A stretch of DNA of 43,373 bases from Clostridia bacterium (GTDB taxonomy: Bacteria; Bacillota; Clostridia; Christensenellales; Aristaeellaceae): contig JAFYFC010000011.1 in the NCBI GenBank assembly GCA_017543905.1, positions 1-43,373 of the forward strand. Direction: 5' to 3'. Of the stretch, positions 32,407 through 41,884 are shown one piece after another. Both the position numbers and the translations under genes were made by a program. How positions within the stretch are numbered: the stretch's first letter is position 1; each line of letters begins with the position of its first letter. A model generated the notes under the pieces. It searched no databases. It was not told the DNA's origin and saw nothing but the letters and a program-made list of their open reading frames with translations.

Positions 32407-33528
32407 ATGGGCATTTTTACACCTGTATGGAGGACGGACAAGCCGAAGAAGCTGGACGCGGCGCTCAAATATGTCGCACGCGCAAAGCAGGCGAAGCTTC
32501 GTGAGATCGCGCAGGCGGCGCCGCTGCCTGAGGTGCGGGAAAAAGCGATCGGCCTTACTGAGGACGCGGCTTTTCTGCTGCGGCTGTTCGAGAAGGAAGC
32601 CGCCGCCCGGCAGCGCTACGCCGAGCTGGCGTCGTCGGGAGACAGGCAGGCGCTCGCGCTCATAAATCAGATATCGGACGTGGAGGTGCTTTTCCGGCTC
32701 GCCGAAACTCAAAACTCAGCCCGGCAGCGCATCGCATATCTCGCCTCGGCAGGCAACGAACAGGCGCTTGACTCGGTACACGACGAAAAAATGAGCCTGT
32801 CTGTTTTGGAGCACGCGGGCGAAGAGACGGCCGAGCGCTGTTCGGACAAAATGAACCGGCTGCTCGACGGTATTTCCATGCCCCGCAGCTTTTTGTACCT
32901 TGCCGAAAACGCAAAAAGCGACACGGTGCGTTCGAGAGCCATCAGGCGGATCGAGGATCAAAAGCTTCGGGAAGAGGTCGTAAGCTCTCCGTCCGTTCCG
33001 ACGGAGCTGCGGGTCATGGCGGTCGATTTAGTGAAGAATCCCGTATTTCTGAAAAACTTAGTGTATTCCGGGGATTTCCCGCTGGAAATACGTAAAAAAG
33101 CCGTCTGGAAATTGACGGACGATACTTTGTTTGCCATCGTCTGCGACGAAAGCATCCCTGAAGAGCTGCGTTCTGAAGCCGCGCCGTACGTGAAAGACCC
33201 TTCCTTGTGCAAAACGATCCTCATGAACCGGAAGCTGCCCCTCGCCATAAGGAGAAGAAAGATATTCGGTATAAAGGACGACGAAGAGCTTATGCGTCTT
33301 GCGACGAGCGACGAGGATTACGAGCTCAGAAAAACCGCGGTCGAGCGTATGAAGGACAGCGATCTGCTCATGAAGCTCAGAAGCAGCGATTCGGACATTC
33401 GCACAGTCGCGTGCGAAAAGCTCGGCCATAAATGGGAGTATCTTTACGACAGCAAGTATAACCGCGAGGAAGTCGCCATATACAAATGCGAATACTGCGG
33501 CGAACGCACGATGATGCCGTACGAATAA
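32407..33528 (+). CDS. HEAT-like repeat protein with a C-terminal zinc ribbon
   Basis: 373 residues built from repeated pairs of helices (for example PTELRVMAVDLVKNPVFLKNL, PLEIRKKAVWKLTDDTLFAIV, PEELRSEAAPYVKDPSLCKTI), each followed by short acidic loops. The last 35 residues (LGHKWEYLYDSKYNRE..IYKCEYCGERTMMPYE) carry one C-x2-C and resemble the ends of several clostridial proteins. The N-terminus MGIFTPVWRTDKPKKLDAAL is reminiscent of a family seen repeatedly in gut Clostridia. No enzyme motif is visible; it is probably a scaffold. GGGTGA lies before the ATG. Confidence 0.75.
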   Translation: MGIFTPVWRTDKPKKLDAALKYVARAKQAKLREIAQAAPLPEVREKAIGLTEDAAFLLRLFEKEAAARQRYAELASSGDRQALALINQISDVEVLFRLAETQNSARQRIAYLASAGNEQALDSVHDEKMSLSVLEHAGEETAERCSDKMNRLLDGISMPRSFLYLAENAKSDTVRSRAIRRIEDQKLREEVVSSPSVPTELRVMAVDLVKNPVFLKNLVYSGDFPLEIRKKAVWKLTDDTLFAIVCDESIPEELRSEAAPYVKDPSLCKTILMNRKLPLAIRRRKIFGIKDDEELMRLATSDEDYELRKTAVERMKDSDLLMKLRSSDSDIRTVACEKLGHKWEYLYDSKYNREEVAIYKCEYCGERTMMPYE

Positions 33529-33556
33529 ACCGGGGAGATACCATAAATAAGCGCAT

Positions 33557-33934
33557 TTACCTTCGCTTCAGCTCTCCTGCGGAATAACCCGCTTGGTGCA
33601 CGGCGCGGCGCAGGGACGCTTCGTCCGCGGGCTGCTTCGTGCGGATAAGCGCGCGGTTTTTGTCTTTTCTGACGGACGCCCATACGCCGTCCAAGGCGTT
33701 AAATGCGTTTTCGGCGCGCACGGCGCAGTTTTCGCAGGTCATGCCGTGTATCTCGGCTTCGTATACATAAGGATAATCGGCCCTGCGGCGACGCGCGGTC
33801 TTCACGCGGCGCAGGGAGGCTTCACGCTCGCCGCAGCACGCGCTGCCGCGTTTTGAGCGCCTGTACGCGCGCGCGGCGGCGTATATAAGCAGCGCGGCTA
33901 CAAAAACGGCGAGCGATACGCTTAACGGATTCAT
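33557..33934 (-). CDS. FeoB-associated-like membrane segment fused to a heavy-metal-binding (HMA) domain
   Basis: 125 residues from ATG 33934, which overlaps the preceding gene's stop (ATGA). Residues 1-36 (MNPLSVSLAVFVAALLIYAA then RAYRRSKRGSACCGE) copy the plan of the FeoB-associated Cys-rich protein encoded just upstream. Residues 55-125 are an HMA domain with the metal-binding motif GMTCENC. It is the third gene of the feoAB operon. HMA domains bind Cu(I) or other soft metals, which is unexpected for iron uptake; a role in metal handover or thiol redox is possible. Confidence 0.8.
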   Translation of the reverse strand: MNPLSVSLAVFVAALLIYAAARAYRRSKRGSACCGEREASLRRVKTARRRRADYPYVYEAEIHGMTCENCAVRAENAFNALDGVWASVRKDKNRALIRTKQPADEASLRRAVHQAGYSAGELKRR

Positions 33935-34074
33935 GCGCGTTTCTTCCTTTCGCATTTATCGCAGTACGGACATGATATACATTTTCCGCATGCGCGTTTT
34001 CTGCGCAGGGAATACACCGCCCCGATAAGCGCGGCGCACACGCACACGGCAAGCACGATATCCAGCGCGTTCAT
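33931..34074 (-). CDS. FeoB-associated Cys-rich membrane protein
   Basis: 47 residues. A single N-terminal membrane helix (MNALDIVLAVCVCAALIGAV) is followed by a basic stretch and CGKCISCPYCDKC, the pattern of the FeoB_associated family. GAGGTGA overlaps the feoB stop codon region 10 bases upstream; the ATG lies 9 bases after feoB. These small proteins accompany FeoB in many Firmicutes and are thought to assist its assembly or iron handover. Its stop codon overlaps the next gene (ATGA). Confidence 0.85.
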   Translation of the reverse strand: MNALDIVLAVCVCAALIGAVYSLRRKRACGKCISCPYCDKCERKKRA

Positions 34075-34083
34075 GCCTTCACC

Positions 34084-36426
34084 TCAGAAAAGCAGCGTGA
34101 GCAGCCGGAATACGAACGCGCATATCCACGCGATCACGCACTGCCACACCACCATGCCCGCCGCGTAGTGCCTGCCCAGCTCCCGCTTTACGGAGGCGAT
34201 CGCGGCCACGCAGGGAGTATACAGAAGGCTGAACACCAGCATCCCGCCCGCCGCGGCGGAGTTTATCACGGCGGAAACGCCGCCCTCGTTTTCAAACAGC
34301 ACCTGCATAACGGAGACCACGCTCTCCTTGGCCATGAAGCCCGAAATGAGCGAGGTGACTATGCGCCAGTCCCCCAGCCCCAGCGGGCGCATGAGGGGCA
34401 CCAGCACGCCGGAAAGCTTCGCCATTATGGAATCCGCGGAGTCCGCCACGGGATTCAGGCGCAGGTCGAAGCTTCTTAAAAACCACACGGCAACCGTGGC
34501 TATGAGTATGACGGAGAACGCCTTCTGCAGAAAGTCCTTCGCCTTTTCCCACATGAGCTGAAGCGTCGAGCGCACGCCGGGCAGGCGGTAGTTGGGCAGC
34601 TCCATAACAAAGGGCACCGGCTCGCCCCTGAACAGCGTGTGCTTGCTGAGCAGTGCGGCGAGTATGCCCACGATTATGCCCAGTGCGTACAGACCCGTCA
34701 TTATCAGTCCGCCGCTGCCCCGGAAAAACGCGTTTACGAAAAACGCGTAGATGGGCAGCTTCGCCGAGCAGCTCATAAACGGGGTAAGCAGTATGGTCAT
34801 CCTGCGGTCGCGCTCGCTGGGCAGCGTGCGCGTGGCCATCACGGCGGGCACGGAGCAGCCGAAGCCGATCAGCAGCGGCACTATGCTGCGCCCGGACAGC
34901 CCTATCCTGCGCAGCAGCTTGTCCATGAAAAACGCCACGCGCGCGATGTAGCCGCTGTCTTCGAGCAGCGACAGGAAAAAGAACATTACCACCACTATCG
35001 GCAAAAACGAGAGCACGCTGCCCACGCCCTCGAATATGCCGCCGATTATAAGATCGTGTATGAAGCTGTTCACGTTTCCGCGCGTGAGCAGCGCGTCCGT
35101 ATATTCGGTAAGCGCGCCTATGCCCGATTCGAGCAGGTCCTGAAAAAACGCGCCTATCACGTTGAAGGTCAAAAAGAACACCGCCGCCATTATGAGTATG
35201 AATACGGGCAGCGCGGTCCATTTGCCCGTGAGCAGGCGGTCTATCTGCTGGGAGCGCCTGTGCTCCTTGCTCTCGCGCGGCTTTATCACGCCCTCGCGGC
35301 ACACCCTCTCTATAAACGAAAAGCGCATGTCCGCGATCGCCGCGCTGCGGTCGAGCCCGCGTTCGGTTTCCATCTGCACGGTTATGTGCTCCAGCGTCTC
35401 CAGCTCGTTTTCGTCCAGCTCCAGCTGCTCCAGCACCATTTTATCGCCCTCGATAGCCTTGCTCGCGGCGAAGCGCAGCGGAATGTCCGCCTTGAGCGCG
35501 TGATCCTCTATCAGGTTTTCCACCGCGTGCAGACAGCGGTGCACCGCGCCGCCGTGGTCGTCCTGCGAACAGAAATCCTGCTTCAGGGGCTTTTCACGGT
35601 ATTTGGCGATGTGCAGCGCGTGGGTGACCAGCTCCTCCACGCCCTGCCCCCGTATCGCGGAGATCGGCACCACCGGCACGCCCAGCAGCGGCTCGAGCGC
35701 GTTCACGTCTATGGAGCCGCCGTTTCCGGTAAGCTCGTCCATCATGTTGAGCGCCACCACCATGGGCCTGTCCATTTCGAGCAGCTGCATGGTGAGGTAC
35801 AGATTGCGCTCAATGTTGGTTACGTCCACTATGTCTATTATCGCGTCGGGCTTTTCGTGCAGCACGAAATTGCGCGACACTATCTCCTCGCCCGAATACG
35901 GGGACATGGAATATATGCCGGGCAGATCGGTGACGCGGGTGTTGGGCCGGCGTCGGATCGGGCCGTCCTTTCTGTCTACGGTGACGCCCGGAAAATTGCC
36001 CACGTGCTGATTTGCGCCGGTAAGCTGGTTAAACAGCGTGGTTTTGCCGCTGTTTTGGTTGCCGACCAGCGCGAAGGTCAAAACGCGGCTGTCGGGATAC
36101 GGCTCCTCCTCGCCCTGTACGTGATGCACGCCCGGCTCGCCCAGCGCGGGATGCTCCGCAGGTCTGCGGTAGGGGCGTACCTCAGGGCGCGCTTCGCCGT
36201 CCTTTACGGGCGTGACGCTTATTTTTTCCGCATCCGCGCGGCGCAGCGTAAGCTCGTAGCCGTGTATGCGCAATTCCATCGGGTCGCCCAGCGGCGCCGA
36301 CTTTACGAACGTGATTACAGCTCCGGGTATCACGCCCATATCCAGAAAATGCTGCCTCAGCGCGCCCTCGCCGCCTACCGCGTCTATGCGCGCGCTCGCG
36401 CCCGTGCTCAGTTCGTTAAGCTTCAT
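34084..36426 (-). CDS. feoB: Ferrous iron transporter, FeoA-FeoB fusion
   Basis: 780 residues. Residues 1-75 are an SH3-like FeoA domain (KLNELSTGASARIDAVGG, RIHGYELTLRRADAEKI), which is usually a separate protein. After a linker comes the FeoB G domain: G1 GNQNSGKTT (122-130), the HVGNFPGVTVDRKDG switch, G3 DLPGIYSMS and G4 NMMD. The C-terminal half has the membrane core with Cys-containing helices (FGCSVPAVMATRTLPSERDRR, FMSCSAKLPIYAFF). It imports Fe(II) under anaerobic conditions. First gene of an operon with two small proteins downstream. Its ribosome site is weak. Confidence 0.95.
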   Translation of the reverse strand: MKLNELSTGASARIDAVGGEGALRQHFLDMGVIPGAVITFVKSAPLGDPMELRIHGYELTLRRADAEKISVTPVKDGEARPEVRPYRRPAEHPALGEPGVHHVQGEEEPYPDSRVLTFALVGNQNSGKTTLFNQLTGANQHVGNFPGVTVDRKDGPIRRRPNTRVTDLPGIYSMSPYSGEEIVSRNFVLHEKPDAIIDIVDVTNIERNLYLTMQLLEMDRPMVVALNMMDELTGNGGSIDVNALEPLLGVPVVPISAIRGQGVEELVTHALHIAKYREKPLKQDFCSQDDHGGAVHRCLHAVENLIEDHALKADIPLRFAASKAIEGDKMVLEQLELDENELETLEHITVQMETERGLDRSAAIADMRFSFIERVCREGVIKPRESKEHRRSQQIDRLLTGKWTALPVFILIMAAVFFLTFNVIGAFFQDLLESGIGALTEYTDALLTRGNVNSFIHDLIIGGIFEGVGSVLSFLPIVVVMFFFLSLLEDSGYIARVAFFMDKLLRRIGLSGRSIVPLLIGFGCSVPAVMATRTLPSERDRRMTILLTPFMSCSAKLPIYAFFVNAFFRGSGGLIMTGLYALGIIVGILAALLSKHTLFRGEPVPFVMELPNYRLPGVRSTLQLMWEKAKDFLQKAFSVILIATVAVWFLRSFDLRLNPVADSADSIMAKLSGVLVPLMRPLGLGDWRIVTSLISGFMAKESVVSVMQVLFENEGGVSAVINSAAAGGMLVFSLLYTPCVAAIASVKRELGRHYAAGMVVWQCVIAWICAFVFRLLTLLF

Positions 36427-36633
36427 AAAAACTACCGGCTTTCTGCAAAATACTTTCGGGCTTTATATTCTGTGCGCGCAGGCTATCTCCTGCCTTGCGC
36501 GGCATTTTAACCCTGCGGGCGTGCTTCAGGCGGAGCAGGCAATGGATTATGCTTTCTGCGCCGCCGCGCGCTTAATCTTTTCTTAACTCCCGTATGATAT
36601 ACTTTTCTTATCTATACAATAGGGGTGTTTTAT

Positions 36634-38112
36634 ATGGAGGTTCGTACTCGTTTCGCGCCGAGCCCTACGGGTTATATGCATTTGGGCAACCTGCGCACGG
36701 CGCTGTACACGTATCTGTGGGCGCGCAAAAACGGAGGCAAATTCATACTCAGAATAGAGGACACCGACCAGGAGCGCGAGGTCGCCGGGGCGGTGGACGT
36801 AATATACAATTCGCTTAAAATCGCGGGGCTTTCGCACGACGAGGGGCCCGACGTGGGCGGTCCCTACGGGCCGTACGTGCAAAGCGAGCGCAAGGACATG
36901 TACCTGCCCTACGCAAAGCAGCTCGTCGAAAGCGGTCACGCGTATTACTGCTTCTGCACGAAGGAGCGTCTGGAAGAGGCGCGCGCCGAGGCGGAGAAAA
37001 AGGGCGAGACCTTCAAATACGACAAGCACTGCCTGCGCTTAAGCAAGGAAGAGGTACAGGAAAAGCTCGACGCGGGCGTGCCCTGGGTTATACGCCAGAA
37101 CGTGCCAACTACGGGCAAGGCGGGCTTCGACGACGTGATATACGGCCGCGTCGAGGTGGACTGCAGCACGCTGGACGACAACGTGCTTATAAAGGCGGAC
37201 GGTCTGCCCACGTACAATTTCGCAAACGTAATCGACGACCACACGATGGGCATAACCCACGTGATGCGCGGCAACGAATATCTGTCCTCCGCGCCCAAAT
37301 ATAATCTGCTGTACGAGGCGTTCGGCTGGCAGCCGCCCGTATACGTGCACCTGACGCCGGTCATGTGCCGCGACACAGAGGTCAACGAGCAGGGCGAGAC
37401 GGTAGAGATAACGCGCAAAATGAGCAAGCGCAAGGGCGATCCCTCCTTCGAGGACCTGCTTTCGCAGGGCTATCTGGTGGAGGCGGTTATCAACTACATG
37501 GTGCTGCTGGGCTGGTCGCCGCGCGGCGAGGAGGAGTTTTTCACGCTTTCAGAGCTCGAAAAGCTGTTCGACCTCGAGGGGCTGTCCAAGTCGCCCTCCA
37601 TATTCGACATGCAGAAGATGAACTGGTTCAACGCCGAGTACATCCGCAGGCTTACGCCGCAGGAGTATTACGCGCACGCGGAGCCGTGGCTTAAAAAGGC
37701 GCTGCCCGGGGACGGCTGGGATTTAAAGCGTCTGTGCGAGCTGCTGCAGCTGCGCACCGAGTACTTTGCACAGCTGCCGGAAATGGTCGGCTTCCTTGCG
37801 AAGATGCCCGAATTCGATATAAGCCTCTACGCGAACAAAAAGCAGAAAAGCAGCGTGGAGAGCGCAAAGGACGCGCTGCTCAAAATACGTCCCGTGCTCG
37901 AGGGCATTAGCGACTGGACGGAGACGGCGCTGCACGATACGGTGATAGAGGCGATCGCGTCCTTCGGCATGAAAAACGGACAGCTGCTCTGGCCGCTCAG
38001 GATCGCTGTTTCGGGTCAGGCGAACACGCCCGGCGGCGCGTTTGAAATAATGTACCTGCTGGGCAGGGAGGAGACGCTCAGGCGTCTGGACGGCTCGATA
38101 GCGGGCCTGTAA
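36634..38112 (+). CDS. gltX: Glutamyl-tRNA synthetase
   Basis: 492 residues. ATG 36634 has AGGGGT about 7 bases upstream; a GTG at 36625 lies inside that site and is less likely. Class I motifs: [18 protein letters not shown] (HIGH as HLGN) and KMSKRKGD (KMSKS). The Zn-region Cys pair is C-F-C ([10 protein letters not shown]). It charges tRNA-Glu, and perhaps tRNA-Gln for later amidation. It has its own transcript start; the phosphodiesterase-family gene follows after 11 bases. Confidence 0.97.
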   Translation: MEVRTRFAPSPTGYMHLGNLRTALYTYLWARKNGGKFILRIEDTDQEREVAGAVDVIYNSLKIAGLSHDEGPDVGGPYGPYVQSERKDMYLPYAKQLVESGHAYYCFCTKERLEEARAEAEKKGETFKYDKHCLRLSKEEVQEKLDAGVPWVIRQNVPTTGKAGFDDVIYGRVEVDCSTLDDNVLIKADGLPTYNFANVIDDHTMGITHVMRGNEYLSSAPKYNLLYEAFGWQPPVYVHLTPVMCRDTEVNEQGETVEITRKMSKRKGDPSFEDLLSQGYLVEAVINYMVLLGWSPRGEEEFFTLSELEKLFDLEGLSKSPSIFDMQKMNWFNAEYIRRLTPQEYYAHAEPWLKKALPGDGWDLKRLCELLQLRTEYFAQLPEMVGFLAKMPEFDISLYANKKQKSSVESAKDALLKIRPVLEGISDWTETALHDTVIEAIASFGMKNGQLLWPLRIAVSGQANTPGGAFEIMYLLGREETLRRLDGSIAGL

Positions 38113-38123
38113 AGGGTAAAATT

Positions 38124-39266
38124 ATGAGATTACCGGATTACGACCGCAGCTCGCTGTCCGTCACCGCCTCCGTGAAGGGGCATTTCGGCGCGCAGAGCAT
38201 GTATCCGCGCCTGCCGGAAATAGACAGGCAGCTTGCCGCGGGCGGTATAAACAAGATAGTTCTGCTGCTTGCGGACGGTTACGGCGAATACCTGCTCAGG
38301 CGGCACCTGCCCGCGGACGCGTTCACGCTTACGCACGACGTATGCGCGGTTTCGGCGGTGTTTCCCTCGACGACCACCGCCGCCACCACCTCTATCTGGA
38401 CGGGCGTAAGCCCGCTTGAGCACGGCTGGATGGGCTGGAGCCTGTATTTTAAGGAGAGCGCCGCGCAGATCGACGCGTTTACGGGCTGCGAAAGCCACCG
38501 CGGCGAGCGCATGCCGGACGGCTCGCCCGCAAGTAAGCTTATGCCGCTGCCGGACGTGAACGCGGGCATAGCGGACGCGGAATTGCACATGATATTCCCC
38601 TTCGACACCTCCGCCATGTCATCCTGCGCGCATAAGCACGTGGTAAGGGAGCTTGACGACATGCTTTCTCTCGCGCGCGCACTGTGCGCGGAGGAGGGCA
38701 GAAAGCTGGTTTACATATACACGAACGAGCCCGACCACACGATGCACGAAACGGGCGTGAACTCTGCCCAGACGAAGGCGAATTTCCTGCGCATAGACGA
38801 GAGCGTGCGGCGCTTTGCAGGCACGCTTTCAGATGACGCGCTGCTTGTTCTGACCGCCGACCACGGGCTGGTGGACGCGACCGAGCCCGTAATAATAAAC
38901 GAGATACCGGAGATAGACGAATGTCTCTGGATGCCGCCCTCTATAGAGGCGCGCGCGGCCGCGTTTTTCGTAAAGCCTTTCAGACGCGCGCAGTTCGAGC
39001 GCGCGTTCAAGGAGCGCTGCGGCGGGGACTTCGTGCTGTTTACGCGCGAGGAAGCGCTTGATATGCATTTGTTCGGGCGCGGCGCGATGCACCGCAAGAC
39101 CGAGGATTTCATAGGCGACTATATCGCCTGCGCGACGGGCGGCCGCTTTATTAGGTACGATACCATCTCCGGCAGGGTGCCGCACATGATAGGCATGCAC
39201 GCGGGGCTTACGGACGAGGAGATGACGGTGCCGGTCGTGATCGCGCGCGGCGAAGGCAGGCGCTGA
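38124..39266 (+). CDS. Type I phosphodiesterase/nucleotide pyrophosphatase-family protein
   Basis: 380 residues of the alkaline-phosphatase superfamily. Metal ligands and nucleophile fit: D in VLLLADGYGEYL, nucleophile Thr in SAVFPSTTTAATTSIWTGV, EHGWMGW, YTNEPDHTMHETG (D-x3-H) and VLTADHGLVDA (D-H). It hydrolyses a phosphodiester, phosphonate or nucleotide; the specific substrate is unknown. Its end is 19 bases before the P-type ATPase homologue, so the two are probably co-transcribed, perhaps with gltX. Confidence 0.88.
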   Translation: MRLPDYDRSSLSVTASVKGHFGAQSMYPRLPEIDRQLAAGGINKIVLLLADGYGEYLLRRHLPADAFTLTHDVCAVSAVFPSTTTAATTSIWTGVSPLEHGWMGWSLYFKESAAQIDAFTGCESHRGERMPDGSPASKLMPLPDVNAGIADAELHMIFPFDTSAMSSCAHKHVVRELDDMLSLARALCAEEGRKLVYIYTNEPDHTMHETGVNSAQTKANFLRIDESVRRFAGTLSDDALLVLTADHGLVDATEPVIINEIPEIDECLWMPPSIEARAAAFFVKPFRRAQFERAFKERCGGDFVLFTREEALDMHLFGRGAMHRKTEDFIGDYIACATGGRFIRYDTISGRVPHMIGMHAGLTDEEMTVPVVIARGEGRR

Positions 39267-39285
39267 GCGCGGAAAGAGGTAGCAG

Positions 39286-41175
39286 GTGAAACGGGTTTTT
39301 TCGGTAACGGGAGCGGGCGACAAAAAAAGCTTCAGAAAGGCTGTAAAGCAGCTATATACCCTCGAGGGCGTGGATTACGTATCCGGCAGCTTCCGCAAGG
39401 GGCTCGTTTCGGTGCGCTTCGATCCGGACGCGGTGCTTGAAAAGGACATTACTGACGCGCTTTCCGAAAACGGCATAAACGCCGCCGTATACGAAAACCG
39501 GCTGAGCGCGGCGTTCGTGATGCGTTTGTGGCCGGCGATAGTCATTTCGCTGGCGATGCTGTATATGTCCTACGCGTCGGTGTGGCGTCTGCCCCTGCCG
39601 GGGGTTCTGGGCTATCCCGTGTGCATAGGAATAATGCAGCTGGTCATGCTGGTGCCGGTCTGGATTTTGTGCCGGGGCGTACTCAGAAGCGGCAAATTCT
39701 CCGCCCGCAGCAGGACGCCGGGCTTGTATTCGCTCGCGCTGCTGGGCGCGGCGGCTTCCGCGCTGTATTCCGTGCCCGCGCTGGTTATCGGCGCGATGCA
39801 CATTTCGCGCGGGGAAAGCTGGCGTCTGCAGCTGTATTTCGACTGCGCCGCGCTGATACCCGTAATGATTTACATAGGCCAGGCGCTCGAAATGCGCGCG
39901 CGGGCGAAAATCGAGCAGGCGTTCAAAAAGCACGTGGGAGAACTGCCGGGCAGCGATCTGCATATAAACGACACCGTGCTCATGAAGCGCATGTCGCGCC
40001 TTACGAACCTGCTGGTCGTATGCGTGCTGCTGCTTGCATTGGGCGCGGGCGTGTACTGGTATCTGCGCGGCGAGGGCATGGGCTTCGCGGTGCATACGTT
40101 CGTGTGCGTGCTGGTTATAGCCTGTCCCTGTGCGCCGGGTCTCGCGGTGCCCGCGATAATGACGGGCGGCATAACGCGCGAGGCGCAGAAGGGCATCTGG
40201 GTAAAGGACGCGCCCGCGCTCGAGCGCGTGTCCGGTGCGGACACGGTGATAGTGTACGACGAAAGCGGCTTTCTTAAAAGCGACGCCGCGGTGAGCGGCT
40301 GCGTGCTTACGCCGAATACGAGCGAGCGACTGCTCGTCGCTATGGCGGCCTCCGCGCTGCAGGCATCCGAAAGCGCGTACGCGCGCGCGATACAGGCTCG
40401 CGCGAGGGACATGGCGCTGCCGCTCGATCCGGTAATCGAATTCGAGGAGGACACGGACAGCGGCGTGCGCGCGCTGATCGGAGACACGCGCGTGCTGATA
40501 GGCACCTATGCCTTCATGATAAAAAACGCGATGGACATGTCCTTCTGGGAGGAAAAGAAGGAAACGCTCGCGGACGAGGGCTGCACCAGCATATTCATAG
40601 CGACCGCGGGGCGCGTGCAGGGCGCGCTGCTGCTCAGAGAGACGCTGCCCGCCGAGGCGCGCGCCGCGCTGGAGGGGTTCAAGCGCATGGGCGTAAAGGC
40701 GTACCTTATGTGCGCGGAAAAGCCGCGCGCGGCGGAGGTCGCGCTCACGCAGGCGGGCTTCGAGAGCATACTCCATCCCGAGGACGCGCGCATGCAGATA
40801 CGCCTTATGAAGGCGGATAAGCATAAGCTGCTGGGCGTATACTGCGCGGACGAATGTCCCGCCGAATTCGAGGGCGTGCCGCTCAAAATGGCGCTGGGCG
40901 CGCAGAGCGAGGAGATACATACCACCAGCCGCAGCCTGCGCGCGGCGTTCGACGCGTGCTCCACCGCGTCGCGCTCGCTGCGCGTCATCCGGAAGGATCT
41001 GCTGGAATGGCTGATATTCGTGCTGATAGGCATACCCATCGCGGCGGGCGCATTGTACAAACCGCTGGGCTTCGCGCTCAGTCCTATGCTCGCGACGCCG
41101 TTCATGCTCAGGGTGTGCATGCTGATGCTCAGAAACCGCCCCAAAAAAGAAAAACCCGAACCGACGGAAAAATAA
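39286..41175 (+). CDS. Catalytically degenerate P1B-type ATPase homologue
   Basis: 629 residues from GTG 39286 (GAGGT upstream). Order: an HMA-like N-terminus (1-65) without CxxC; four hydrophobic helices (about 73-195); a short remnant where the actuator domain should be (RARAKIEQAFKKHVGELPGS, then directly MSRLTN), so the TGE loop is missing; two helices with the metal motif as ACPCAPGLAVP (CPC at 280-282); a P/N domain in which DKTGT is YDESGF (Asp325 kept) and TGDN and GDGxND are lost (YCADECPAEFEG at 519-530); then two C-terminal helices. Copper-type ATPases keep all of these. The frame is open and codon use is like its neighbours, so it looks selected, not decaying. Likely a non-transporting relative; metal sensing or partner binding is inference. 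Confidence 0.85.
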   Translation: MKRVFSVTGAGDKKSFRKAVKQLYTLEGVDYVSGSFRKGLVSVRFDPDAVLEKDITDALSENGINAAVYENRLSAAFVMRLWPAIVISLAMLYMSYASVWRLPLPGVLGYPVCIGIMQLVMLVPVWILCRGVLRSGKFSARSRTPGLYSLALLGAAASALYSVPALVIGAMHISRGESWRLQLYFDCAALIPVMIYIGQALEMRARAKIEQAFKKHVGELPGSDLHINDTVLMKRMSRLTNLLVVCVLLLALGAGVYWYLRGEGMGFAVHTFVCVLVIACPCAPGLAVPAIMTGGITREAQKGIWVKDAPALERVSGADTVIVYDESGFLKSDAAVSGCVLTPNTSERLLVAMAASALQASESAYARAIQARARDMALPLDPVIEFEEDTDSGVRALIGDTRVLIGTYAFMIKNAMDMSFWEEKKETLADEGCTSIFIATAGRVQGALLLRETLPAEARAALEGFKRMGVKAYLMCAEKPRAAEVALTQAGFESILHPEDARMQIRLMKADKHKLLGVYCADECPAEFEGVPLKMALGAQSEEIHTTSRSLRAAFDACSTASRSLRVIRKDLLEWLIFVLIGIPIAAGALYKPLGFALSPMLATPFMLRVCMLMLRNRPKKEKPEPTEK

Positions 41176-41213
41176 ACAAAGCGCGCGGCGCTTGACGTTT
41201 GGAGGACGATAAC

Positions 41214-41642
41214 ATGCTTAAAGGTATTTCACCTGTCATCAGCCCGGAGCTCATCAAGATACTTATGGAGATGGGACACAGCGACGAGATCTGCATAGGC
41301 GACGGCAACTTTCCCGCCGCAAGCAACGCAAAGCGGCTCGTGCGCCTTGACGGCCACGGCGTAAACGAGGTGCTGGAGGCGATACTGCCCCTGTTCCCGC
41401 TGGATACCTACGTGGACGCGCCCGTGACGCTTATGCAGGTCACCCCGGGCGACGACGTGGTGCCCGTGATCTGGGACGACTACCGGGCGACCGTAAACAA
41501 ATACGAGGGCGATAAAAAGTTCGAACATGTGGAAAGATTCGCTTTCTACGAGCGCGCCCGCAGCTGCTACGCAGTAATAGCCACCGGCGAAAGCGCGCTG
41601 TACGCGAACGTGATACTCAAAAAGGGAGTAGTAAAAAACTGA
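41214..41642 (+). CDS. RbsD/FucU-family sugar mutarotase
   Basis: 142 residues from ATG 41214, with GGAGG 8 bases upstream. The FucU signature MGHSDEICIGDGNFPA (His and Asp of the active site) is clear, with VDAPVTLMQVTPGDDVVP and FYERARSCYAVIATGESALYANVILKKGVV. It interconverts anomers of fucose or ribose. It lies 38 bases after the degenerate P-type ATPase gene, but no sugar transport or kinase gene is nearby, so the link is unclear. Part of the gltX-downstream set. Confidence 0.92.
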   Translation: MLKGISPVISPELIKILMEMGHSDEICIGDGNFPAASNAKRLVRLDGHGVNEVLEAILPLFPLDTYVDAPVTLMQVTPGDDVVPVIWDDYRATVNKYEGDKKFEHVERFAFYERARSCYAVIATGESALYANVILKKGVVKN

Positions 41643-41655
41643 CGCTGCGCTTCGA

Positions 41656-41682
41656 TTGAAATGAAGCTCCGCTTCATTTCAA
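41656..41682 (+). terminator. Perfect hairpin after the mutarotase gene
   Basis: TTGAAATGAAGC (41656-41667), loop TCC, GCTTCATTTCAA (41671-41682). No T run follows. It is the first of several structures in the 288-base gap up to argD. Confidence 0.6.
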
Positions 41683-41765
41683 GCGGGTGGTTGCGTCGGT
41701 GGTTGGCGTTTAGACGGCAAGACGTGAAGGTTTTGGCAGATGGCAGGTGGGTTTTAAGCGCGCCA

Positions 41766-41884
41766 CGCAAAGGCTCCCCCTTGAGGGGCGCGAAGCGCGG
41801 TTCGGTAGTGAATTGAAGTCCAGTGGACTTCAAGAGCCGAACCGTGACCGAGCCCGCAGGCGAGAAGCTGTCACCGTAGGTGAC
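41766..41884 (-). repeat. 100-bp hairpin repeat element, copy B, with flanking hairpin
   Basis: Bases 41766-41865 are the inverted copy of 28233-28332 (92 of 100 identical). Outer stem CGGTTCGG (41798-41805) with CCGAACCG (41837-41844); inner stem TTGAAGTCCA (41813-41822) with TGGACTTCAA (41824-41833). A further hairpin GTCACC-GTA-GGTGAC (41870-41884) and GATGAGGTGG (41887-41896) follow; the latter is also found in the 14.0 kb element. Confidence 0.85.
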
